A DNA stretch of 11,490 nucleotides from Chthoniobacterales bacterium (GTDB taxonomy: Bacteria; Verrucomicrobiota; Verrucomicrobiia; Chthoniobacterales; UBA10450): positions 1-11,490 of the forward strand of contig JACCXA010000080.1 in the NCBI GenBank assembly GCA_013697365.1, written 5' to 3'. Positions 1 to 5,290 of this stretch are shown one piece after another. Both the position numbers and the translations under genes were made by a program. Every line of letters starts with the position of its first letter. Position 1 is the stretch's first letter. The notes beneath the pieces were generated by a model, which was given only the letters and a program-made list of their open reading frames with translations, had not been told where the DNA came from and ran no database searches.

Positions 1-294
1 ATGCAGTCTCGCACATTCGGGAGGCTAATGAGATTTCGCTATCCGAAGTGGTTGATCGAGGGCTATGCCGACTTCGTGGCTAAGGCCGGCTCTTTCGATT
101 TCGAGGGGAACCGGCGCTTGCTCCAGGAAGGCGATCCGCGACTCGATTATGCAAGGAGCGGTCTCTACAGAGGCTATCACCTCGTGGTGGCGATGCTGAT
201 CGAAAAGGACGGCTATACTATTCGCCGCCTGTTCGCCGATCCTCCACCTAAGGCAGACGTGATGCGAGCGCTGCTTCATTCGGAAGGGAATTGA
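1..294 (+). CDS. C-terminal part of a gluzincin-like metallopeptidase (5' end outside window)
   Basis: This is the C-terminal 97 residues of a protein that most likely begins before the window. Residues 16-27 (PKWLIEGYADFV) match the 'W-L-x-E-G-x-A-x-Y/F-V' signature that follows the HExxH helix in gluzincin peptidases, where the Glu is the third zinc ligand. The HExxH itself would lie upstream, so catalytic competence cannot be judged. The rest (YARSGLYRGYHLVVAMLIEKDG) fits the helical tail of such domains. The ATG at base 1 is probably an internal Met, because the conserved region starts almost at once and no ribosome binding site can be seen. The gene ends with TGA at 292-294. It is followed within 25 bases by the tail of an unrelated dehydrogenase gene, so the junction may be a rearrangement. 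The family assignment rests on this one motif. Confidence 0.5.
   Translation: MQSRTFGRLMRFRYPKWLIEGYADFVAKAGSFDFEGNRRLLQEGDPRLDYARSGLYRGYHLVVAMLIEKDGYTIRRLFADPPPKADVMRALLHSEGN
13..40 (+). repeat. Short direct repeat, copy 1 (partner at 827-854)
   Basis: The bases acattcgggaggc (13-25), then five variable bases, then agatttcgct (31-40), recur at 827-854 with the same spacing; 25 of 28 positions are identical. This copy lies inside the metallopeptidase coding sequence (residues TFGRLMRFR). See the partner entry and the findings for interpretation. Confidence 0.6.
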
Positions 295-317
295 AGCGAT
301 AAGTTCGAGGCGGACGG

Positions 318-383
318 CTGATCACGGAGGCGGGTTACATTACGGGCGCGAGCCTGACCATTGATCGGGGATTCACGGCGTGA
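318..383 (+). pseudogene. C-terminal remnant of a short-chain dehydrogenase/reductase
   Basis: Read from 318, the last codons give LITEAGYITGASLTIDRGFTA followed by TGA at 381-383. The YITGASLTIDGGFTA pattern is the classic C-terminus of short-chain dehydrogenases (SDR), where the G-x-x-L-x-x-D-G-G segment closes the Rossmann subunit. Here the first Gly of the DGG triplet is Arg. A stop (TAA) lies in the same frame about 25 bases upstream (near 299-301) and no other SDR sequence precedes it, so only the last 20 or so codons remain. It sits directly after the metallopeptidase stop. I infer a deletion or recombination that removed the body of the SDR gene. A chance match is unlikely given the order of the residues and the correctly placed stop. 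Confidence 0.6.
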
Positions 384-396
384 GAAACGCTGCATC

Positions 397-621
397 TTAA
401 CGGCCCGGAGGGTGCGCGGCATCCCTGACCATCTCTTTGAAGGCCGGGGTCGCAGCTTTCACGACGGTTTCGGGCCCCGTCATCTTAACGTAAACATCGC
501 CGCCCGCGTTTTCCAAAATTGCGCCGCGGAGCCCGTATTCCGGTAGTGGCGTGGTCGGGCCGCCGGGCAGCGCGACCTTCGACATCTTCATCTGCAAACG
601 AGCCCCGGGCGGATGGGGCAT
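397..621 (-). pseudogene. Reverse-strand C-terminal fragment of an unrecognised conserved protein
   Basis: The reverse strand is open from an ATG at 621 to TAA at 397-399, giving 74 residues. The segment GLRGAILENAGGDVYVKMTGPETVV, followed by ATPAFKEMV, reads like the C-terminal '(G)AI-x-x-GGDV-(F/Y)-VK-(F/L/M)-TGP-x-x-V-x-x-x-x-x-x-F-x-x-M' end of small secreted or lipoprotein-like proteins in Planctomycetota/Verrucomicrobiota. This resemblance is from memory and was not searched. The upstream part of this frame runs through AT-richer filler (around 640-655) and then the dispersed repeat at 709-813, so the N-terminal half and signal peptide are missing. I read it as a truncated gene, not an active one. 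It could instead be a short real ORF, but no ribosome binding site supports the ATG. Confidence 0.4.
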
Positions 622-708
622 TGGGAGCGGGTTGATTGTTGAGGATTGAGCGACAGAGGAGCCTGGCAAGCCAAAGTCGCAGCGGACGGTGATCCCGACA
701 GCGCCGGC

Positions 709-813
709 GTAGCACGGCCGTCCCGGCGGTGGGGACAAAAGGCGTCTCGCCTGTTGAATCAGACACGGCAGGCGAGACGCCCGCCGGCCACATAGGCAAG
801 ATGCCTGTGCTAC
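709..813. repeat. Nested palindromic dispersed repeat (outer GTAGCAC/GTGCTAC, inner 13-bp stem)
   Basis: An outer inverted pair GTAGCAC (709-715) and GTGCTAC (807-813) encloses a perfect 13-bp inverted repeat, GGCGTCTCGCCTG (741-753) and CAGGCGAGACGCC (769-781), with a 15-base loop. A smaller hairpin, AGGCA-AGA-TGCCT, lies near 794-806. The GC-rich arms between outer and inner stems (ggccgtcccggcgg and cccgccggcc) are also partly complementary, so the whole 105 bases could fold into one long branched hairpin. Read on the reverse strand it yields the peptide string AQASCLCGRRASRLP in one frame and TGILPMWPAGVSPA in another. I recognise both as spurious ORF products of a multicopy intergenic repeat in soil Verrucomicrobiota. 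Genome copy number cannot be seen here. Confidence 0.75.
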
Positions 814-826
814 GGGCACGTCGGGG

Positions 827-854
827 ACATTCGGGAGGCGGATTAGATTTCGCT
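827..854 (+). repeat. Short direct repeat, copy 2 (partner at 13-40)
   Basis: This copy carries acattcgggaggc (827-839), five variable bases and agatttcgct (845-854). It begins 14 bases after the end of the palindromic repeat at 709-813. In the matching reading frame it would encode TFGRRIRFR, close to TFGRLMRFR of copy 1. That frame stays open, without an ATG, all the way into the GTG start at 986. From 855 to 985 I see nothing else except a weak 5-bp hairpin (GTAGA/TCTAC) near 885-898. Confidence 0.55.
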
Positions 855-985
855 CTCTGAACGGGGCGGGTCTCGATTGGCATCGTAGATGTTTCTACTG
901 CCTCGCCTTCGAGCGCACCGACCGGGAAAGGGGAGGAAAATTAGGGCTGGTCTCAGACGCGCGGTGCTTTGATGTTTGGCTTCCT

Positions 986-1855
986 GTGCCGGCCCGCTCC
1001 ATCGCCTCGACGCCCGAGCGTTCGATCCATGAATCATTGCGCGAATATGCCCGCGGCATTGCCGGCGGGCTCATGTTCAGCCTGCCTCTGCTGTATACCA
1101 TGGAAGTCTGGTGGGCTGGATTCACTATTCAACCGGAACGTCTGATCGTCTACGTCTTCGCGACCTTCACTTTGCTCCTGGGCTACAACCGCTTCGCCGG
1201 CATGCGCCACGATGCGACCTGGCTCGAAGTAGCGATCGACTCAATCGAAGAGATGGGGCTTGGGTTACTCCTCGCGGCGTTCATGCTTTTCCTGCTCGGG
1301 CGCATCGCGGCGGACATGACCGCAAGCGAGATTCTGGGCAAAGTCGTGATGGAAGCCATGACGGTTGCGATTGGCGTCTCGGTCGGGACCGCGCAACTCG
1401 GAGGGGGAGGGGAGTCAGATAAGCAGGATCAAGGTCTTGGAATGGTGGGGGGCGACGGCGCGCCTCACTTCGGTGGCCAGCTCGTGATCGGATTTTGCGG
1501 TGCGATGCTTTTTGCCGCGAACGTCGCTCCTACAGAGGAAATAATGGTTATCGCGCACTCGATCGACTCCTGGCGCTTGTTGGGTTTGGCTCTGTTTTCG
1601 CTCGCGTCCAGTGGACTGATTCTTTTCTTCAGCGAGTTCCGCGGCGCGAAGCAATCGGTCGCGCCGGGAGGTTGGCCGTCCGTGCTCGGCCACACCTTGC
1701 TTGCGTATTCGACTGCCCTTGTTGCCTCGAGCATGATTCTTTGGTTCTTCGGCCGTTTCGATGGCGAACCGCTCATCACCTGCGTTGGTCAGATAATCAT
1801 CCTCGGCGTAGCCGGAGCGCTGGGTGCTTCCGCCGGTCGTCTCTTGTTACAATGA
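986..1855 (+). CDS. TIGR02587-family integral membrane protein (DUF2391)
   Basis: This is a 289-residue polytopic membrane protein of unknown function. The N-terminal block (residues 17-47: SLREYARGIAGGL then LYTMEVWWAGF) and the motif NVAPTEEIMVIAHSI (residues 179-193) are hallmarks of the TIGR02587/DUF2391 family as I know it. That family is described as a roughly seven-span protein always paired with TIGR02588. Hydrophobic segments lie near residues 24-42, 50-67, 90-107, 164-181, 195-215, 236-255 and 264-286. A Gly-rich polar loop (about residues 138-162) separates the third and fourth clear segments. The chosen start is GTG at 986, since no in-frame ATG lies upstream and conserved sequence begins about 16 residues later; no strong ribosome binding site is visible. 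The stop overlaps the next gene's start in ATGA (1852-1855), indicating translational coupling. Its role is not known; transport or sensing are only guesses. Confidence 0.85.
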   Translation: MPARSIASTPERSIHESLREYARGIAGGLMFSLPLLYTMEVWWAGFTIQPERLIVYVFATFTLLLGYNRFAGMRHDATWLEVAIDSIEEMGLGLLLAAFMLFLLGRIAADMTASEILGKVVMEAMTVAIGVSVGTAQLGGGGESDKQDQGLGMVGGDGAPHFGGQLVIGFCGAMLFAANVAPTEEIMVIAHSIDSWRLLGLALFSLASSGLILFFSEFRGAKQSVAPGGWPSVLGHTLLAYSTALVASSMILWFFGRFDGEPLITCVGQIIILGVAGALGASAGRLLLQ

Positions 1856-2235
1856 AAGCGCCGAAGAAAAATTGGCTGGAGTGGTGTTGCTTTGCCTTGG
1901 GCTTCGTTCTGGTCGCAAGCGTTCTCGGGTATTTGACGCGCCATGCCGCAACCTCTGGCGATGCTCCACCGAGGATCGAATTTGAGCTGGGGGAAACGCA
2001 GGGGGATGGTGCGCAATTTCGCGTCCCAGTCAGCGTGCACAATCATGGCGATCAAACCGCGGAGAGCGTACAGGTCGAAGTCGTGTTGAAGGGTGCTGGA
2101 AAAGAAGAGCGGGCGGAGTTTATCATCGCTCAGGTGCCAAAACATGGCCGGCGGGAAGGCTACGTCACTTTTCAAGCTGATCCGCGCAGAGCGGAGAGCG
2201 TTGTGGCGCGCGCTCTTGGATATCAAACGCCGTAG
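1852..2235 (+). CDS. TIGR02588-family protein, single-span membrane partner of the TIGR02587 protein
   Basis: This is a 127-residue protein beginning at the ATG inside the ATGA overlap with the preceding gene. Residues 1-10 are basic (MKAPKKNWLE), residues 11-28 form one transmembrane helix, and the remainder is a beta-rich soluble domain with the pattern RIEFELGETQ...QFRVPVSVHNHGDQTAESVQVEVVL. This resembles an Ig-like or CARDB-type fold that would lie outside the cytoplasm (inference). The family TIGR02588 is known only as the obligate second gene of a two-gene operon with TIGR02587, with function unknown, and the arrangement here fits exactly. The frame is open further upstream within the first gene, but that is a shadow; the ATG at 1852 gives the correct length. 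The downstream side meets a convergent decayed gene. Confidence 0.85.
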   Translation: MKAPKKNWLEWCCFALGFVLVASVLGYLTRHAATSGDAPPRIEFELGETQGDGAQFRVPVSVHNHGDQTAESVQVEVVLKGAGKEERAEFIIAQVPKHGRREGYVTFQADPRRAESVVARALGYQTP

Positions 2236-2239
2236 CTCG

Positions 2240-2735
2240 TCCTACGTCTCGGCGGCGGGGGCGCAGGGGCCGAAACGAAAAGCGGTATCCCTCGTAAACT
2301 GCGATGCCGTAGAACAAAAGGTCCAATTGGATCAAAGCTCGAAATCATCAGCTGCGGTTACGTTGGCGTATTCACCGCGGAGAAGGCCGACGTCAGGCTC
2401 ACTTGTTCGTTCTTCGCGAAAAAGCCGCCCATGGAGAGAAAGTTTCCGATCAGGCACACAAGCAAGGCCAGTGCCCCCTGATCACACCGAAAAAACGTCG
2501 CGACCATTCCCAAGTCGAACCGAAAGACCACAAGAAAACCAACGCCGATCGCCATAAAGCCGATCTGATATCTCGTGGCCCGCTGTCAGGGGCCGCCCAA
2601 AGCAACCCTTCCGATAACGGCCGCCACGAGAACGGCTATAAAGACAGGCGGCGGGTTTTATTTTTTCCTGAAGTTATCGTCGGATGCGGTCCCCTCGGGG
2701 GGAATCTCAGTCGTACCTTCTGATGCGGTTGCCAT
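2240..2735 (-). pseudogene. Decayed small multi-span membrane protein gene (two stops, several frameshifts)
   Basis: No single open frame covers this stretch, but reverse-strand pieces join into one protein. ATG at 2735 starts MATASEGTTEIPPEGTASDD, with GAAGG five bases upstream. After an in-frame TAA comes NPPPVFIAVLVAAVIGRVAL, then an in-frame TGA, then RATRYQIGFMAIGVGFLV (about 2594-2541). A frame change gives FFGVI (near 2494-2480), and back in the first frame ALALLVCLIGNFLSMGGFFA, then AKNEQVSLTSAFSAV. Another shift gives YANVTAADDFE (from 2370), and after two more shifts DLLFYGIAVYEGYRFSFR (2323-2270). The order resembles a conserved bacterial small membrane protein whose hydrophobic segments are separated by short loops; I cannot name the family. 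It lies 31 bases downstream of the 177-aa gene on the same strand, so it was probably the third gene of that operon. Sequencing errors could explain part of the damage, but not easily all of it. Confidence 0.6.
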
Positions 2736-2754
2736 AGGCCCTTCGCCTTTAACG

Positions 2755-2768
2755 AACCGGATCCGGTT
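2755..2768. other. Perfect 14-bp palindrome AACCGGATCCGGTT
   Basis: The sequence AACCGGATCCGGTT is its own reverse complement. It covers the junction between the stop codon of the 177-aa reverse-strand gene (TAA at 2767-2769) and the start of the decayed membrane gene at 2735. It has no loop and no T tract, so it is not a standard terminator. It could be a protein-binding site, an intercistronic processing element or chance. Confidence 0.4.
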
Positions 2769-3300
2769 ACCCTTCCATTTTGCTGCGCTCCGGCGAGTCA
2801 CCGCGCAATTTGTCCGCCGCGCGCGCGACGAGGCCCGTCGCTTTAGCGCGGGTTCCGCTTGTCTCGTGGTGCAACTGATCCATAGCGCGGTCCATGGCAG
2901 CTTTCACTGACGCCGCCGTTCCGCCCTTTTCCCATTCGCGCACCACCACCCGCTGAAGCCGCTCGACGGCGGCGTCAATCGTGAAGTGCGGCGCGCCGGC
3001 CGCTGTCCCGGCCGCGCGCGGCTCGAGCGCGCTATAGACATCAATGATCTTCTCACTCTCCGCGCCCCACTGGAGCACTTTGTAGAAAAGCGACCCTTCG
3101 CGTTCACCCTTGAAAACCAGGTCCACCAGGGCCGCGCCTAACGAGACCGGCACCAGAGCGAAATCCCGCAAATTATCGACCAGCAGTTTGACCTGAAAGA
3201 CCATAACATCGCGGAGAAACTTCCATCGATCATCGGATGCCGGCCTTGCAGGAGGTCCACCCTCGCCGTTTTCAAGGTGCGTAGAGTGCGGATCAGTCAC
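2767..3300 (-). CDS. Conserved hypothetical protein, 177 aa, helical with a hydrophobic core segment
   Basis: No function is recognised. The start is GTG at 3300, chosen because AAAGGAGG, a near-perfect ribosome binding site, lies eight bases upstream; the frame is open further upstream but only as a shadow of the preceding gene. Residues 1-24 are polar and Gly/Pro-rich. Residues 25-80 (RWKFLRDVMVFQVKLLVDNL, then RDFALVPVSLGAALVDLVFK) form the conserved core, amphipathic to hydrophobic and possibly membrane-associated. They read like the 'W-(K/R)-F-L-R-D-V-x-V-F-Q-x-K-L-x-x-D-x-L-R-D' domain seen in many proteobacterial and verrucomicrobial hypotheticals (recalled, not searched). Residues 105-165 are predicted long charged helices. 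The start overlaps the end of the upstream gene by eight bases (3293-3300), implying translational coupling, and a decayed membrane protein gene follows. Confidence 0.7.
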   Translation of the reverse strand: MTDPHSTHLENGEGGPPARPASDDRWKFLRDVMVFQVKLLVDNLRDFALVPVSLGAALVDLVFKGEREGSLFYKVLQWGAESEKIIDVYSALEPRAAGTAAGAPHFTIDAAVERLQRVVVREWEKGGTAASVKAAMDRAMDQLHHETSGTRAKATGLVARAADKLRGDSPERSKMEG

Positions 3301-3781
3301 GCCGAATCCCTCCTTTATTTTTTCGACGTGACCAGTTCTGCGAAGGGAACGTGGTTCCGGGCCGGCGGCGAGATGGGCCCAAGGCCAACCGAACCATCTT
3401 TTTACGAAAGGCCACTGCGTTCGAGAAAGCTTCTTCTTCGCTTCTCTTCGCGTTCCAGGTAAAGGCGCGATTTCGTTGCCGCCCTTCTTCGTCCCGATAT
3501 CCAACCTGATACATGGCACGTTCGGGATGGCGAAAAACGCCCACCATCGCTTTGGTAAGGCCCGCGGCTGCCAGGACGCGCCGCGGAATATTGTTAAGCC
3601 GCTTTGGCGGCAACTCCCGCAGCGCTTGATCGCGAAAGCGGACGGCCGCGCGATGACTCTGCTCGGAGTGCCCGGCGAAGTGTTTACTAAACTCGATCCC
3701 GGCGCGAACCAGCGTTACTTGGTAGCCGCTCGGCAGGACGCGAATATTTTTGAACTCCGCGATTACGCGTGGTCGATTCAT
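3293..3781 (-). CDS. Protein with two AP2-like (beta-beta-beta-alpha) repeats, putative DNA-binding
   Basis: A 162-residue basic protein. Residues about 12-57 contain GYQVTLVRAGIEFSKHFAG, then HRAAVRFRDQALRELP. Residues about 80-132 contain MYQVGYRDEEGRQRNRAFTW, then EEAFSNAVAFRKKM. Both read as three strands ('x-Y-Q-V-x-...-K/R-x-F') followed by a helix rich in Ala/Arg with an FRD/FRK motif. This is the layout of AP2/integrase-type DNA-binding domains, so I infer an internally duplicated DNA-binding protein. The C-terminal 30 residues are Arg/Lys-rich and likely disordered. ATG at 3781 is used, although its ribosome binding site is weak. Another ATG at 3860, preceded by AGGGGA, opens a different, basic frame (MGVVKPAKGARAKRRQ) that runs into this region, so an N-terminal frameshift cannot be excluded. 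It is the first gene of the reverse-strand operon, overlapping the 177-aa gene, and diverges from ilvC. The function is unknown. Confidence 0.6.
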   Translation of the reverse strand: MNRPRVIAEFKNIRVLPSGYQVTLVRAGIEFSKHFAGHSEQSHRAAVRFRDQALRELPPKRLNNIPRRVLAAAGLTKAMVGVFRHPERAMYQVGYRDEEGRQRNRAFTWNAKRSEEEAFSNAVAFRKKMVRLALGPSRRRPGTTFPSQNWSRRKNKGGIRRD

Positions 3782-3927
3782 CTTGCGCCGACTCTGCCTC
3801 GAAATCCGCGATTTGTCTTCTCTTCGCTCGTGCTCCCTTGGCGGGCTTTACCACCCCCATGATTTCCCCTAACGGGATACTGTCTTGTGACTTGTTAGCT
3901 GTCTGAGTCGGGCCGAAGAACACCTTT

Positions 3928-4943
3928 ATGGCAAAAACATTTTTCGAGAGCGATGCGGACCTTGCGCTCATCCAAGGCGAAAAAGTTGCGATCATTGGCT
4001 ACGGCTCACAGGGGCATGCGCATGCCTTGAATCTGAATGACTCGGGCGTGGAGGTCCGCGTTGGTTTGCCGGCGGCCAGTAAATCGCGCGCCAAGGTCGA
4101 GGGTGACGGCCTGATGGTCCAGCCGGTCGCAGACGTGGCTGCCTGGGCCGACGTTATCATGATTTTGACCCCCGATACTTCGGCCCCGGAGGTTTACGAG
4201 CGGGATGTGAAACCTGCGCTCCGCGCCGGCAAAACGATCATGTTCGCGCACGGTTTCAATATTCGCTTTGGGACGATTGTTCCGGTGCCGGAGATCGACG
4301 TATCAATGATCGCCCCCAAGGCGCCGGGGCAGCGTCTCAGGAACTTTTCATTGCGGGCGGGGGCGTCACGGCATTGCTCGCAGTCCATCAGGACGTGACG
4401 GGGAAAGCGCACGCGCTGGCTCTTTCGTATGCGAAGGGCATTGGCTGCACGCGTGCCGGTGTTTTCGAGACGACTTTCACGGAGGAAACCGAGACGGATC
4501 TCTTCGGCGAACAAGCGGTTCTCTGCGGCGGCGCCAGCGCTCTCGTAAAGGCGGGTTTCGATACTTTGGTCGACGCCGGATACCAGCCTGAAGTCGCGTA
4601 CTTCGAGTGTCTCCATGAGTTGAAGCTCATCGTCGATCTCATGCATCGCGGAGGGCTCGATTATATGTACCACGCTATCTCCGACACCGCGGAACAAGGC
4701 GCCTATACGGCCGGACCGCGCATTGTGACCGACGCGACTCGCGCGGAAATGAAGCAAATTCTCAGAGAAATTCAGGACGGCTCTTTCGCGGCGAACTGGA
4801 TCTCGGAAAATGCAAGTGGGCGAGTGAACTTTCACGCGGCGCGGGCGCAAGAAGCGAAGCACCGCATTGAAGGAGTTGGGGCGAAACTCCGCGCCGCAAT
4901 GCCGTTTCTCCATCCGATAAAAATGGAAACAACTCAGTCGTAA
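3928..4943 (+). pseudogene. ilvC: Ketol-acid reductoisomerase (class I), disrupted by a -1 frameshift near 4340
   Basis: This gene encodes the NADPH- and Mg-dependent acetohydroxyacid isomeroreductase of valine, leucine and isoleucine synthesis. From ATG 3928 the N-terminal Rossmann domain shows IGYGSQGHAHALNL (G24, G26, G29), the cofactor-specificity loop VGLPAASKSRAK (S51, S53; the usual NADPH type), and the catalytic His in MFAHGFNI (H108). At 4339-4341 the frame breaks: 'cgt ctc agg aac' should continue RELFIAGGGV, and one added G in the agg run restores it exactly. After repair the C-terminal domain is complete, with metal and catalytic residues in TETDLFGEQ (D191, E195), FECLHELKL and YHAISDTAE, ending in TAA. 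Repaired length is 338 aa, normal for class I enzymes. Both halves are highly conserved, so I favour sequencing or assembly error over true inactivation. No clear ribosome binding site precedes the ATG. The gene stands alone, without ilvB or ilvN. Confidence 0.9.
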
Positions 4944-5290
4944 AAGGGATCGCTTGACTGGCGCTCTCGGATGGTCGGCAGCCGCTCGATCTCGAGCAAT
5001 TCGCTCGCGCTCCCACGGGAGTTTTCTGCCGCTGGAGGTGTTGCTACCTAGGAAATATTTGGCCAAAACCTCTCTCGGCCGGACAAACAATGCGACCGCA
5101 GTCGCGAGCGTCGTCATGAACGCATTCGCCGCTCCGCCATCAGCAGCGAAAGCGGAGTCGGCATTGAAACCGTACTAACCGGCAAAGTATGCCGGTACCG
5201 AAGGCTGTCGCGGTGGTCTATATCGCCGGCCGAGGCAACCGCGCTCCAGGCATTCGGCGATCACAGCTCGCCGCTACAGGACGAGACAGC
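4944..5290. other. Intergenic region without a recognised gene
   Basis: This 347-base gap lies between ilvC and convergent rplT. Forward and reverse frames stay open for 70-80 codons in places, for example a TTG-started forward frame 4954-5178. Their products resemble nothing I know and lack ribosome binding sites. The right end holds a small hairpin, ACCGGCA-aagta-TGCCGGT (5178-5196), with no T tract, and the dispersed repeat at 5205-5279. No tRNA-like clover leaf was seen. Confidence 0.5.
5205..5279. repeat. Dispersed imperfect palindromic repeat (CTGTAGCGGCG type)
   Basis: The left arm ctgtcgcggtggtctatatc (from 5205) continues as gccg. The right arm, read on the reverse strand from 5279, is ctgtagcggcgagctgtgat followed by cgccg. 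They form an imperfect inverted repeat around the centre caaccgcgctccagg. Reverse-strand 'CTGTAGCGGCG...GATCGCCGAATG' resembles a multicopy repeat of soil Verrucomicrobiota that I recall as CTGTAGCGGCGGTCTGTGACCGCCG. It abuts the rplT stop codon (5291), 11 bases away, so it could act as a 3'-end stem for that transcript. Copy number is not testable here. Confidence 0.55.

Noticed and set aside
485..883. Reverse-strand frame containing TGILPMWPAGVSPA
   Set aside because: This is a translation of the palindromic repeat at 709-813, a known kind of spurious protein, not a gene.
2093..2723. Forward frames over the decayed membrane gene
   Set aside because: Polar, low-complexity Arg/Ser/Pro-rich translations with no ribosome binding site; the conserved signal is on the reverse strand.
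3301..3519. Upstream extension of the 177-aa protein frame to 3519
   Set aside because: It lies antiparallel-free but out of frame over the AP2-like gene; the strong ribosome binding site fixes the start at 3300.
3863..3927. Possible promoter between the AP2-like gene and ilvC (TTGTGA-like hexamers)
   Set aside because: No -10 element at proper spacing on either strand, so not listed as a promoter.
4194..5117. Long reverse-strand open frame (307 codons) opposite ilvC
   Set aside because: It is antisense to the strongly conserved ilvC C-terminal domain; the translation is Arg-rich and matches nothing known.
4954..5178. Forward TTG-started 74-codon frame after ilvC
   Set aside because: No recognisable domain, no ribosome binding site and a poor start codon; kept only as part of the intergenic description.
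4944..5204. Search for a tRNA or small RNA in the ilvC-rplT gap
   Set aside because: No acceptor stem, T-loop consensus or hairpin plus T tract was found.
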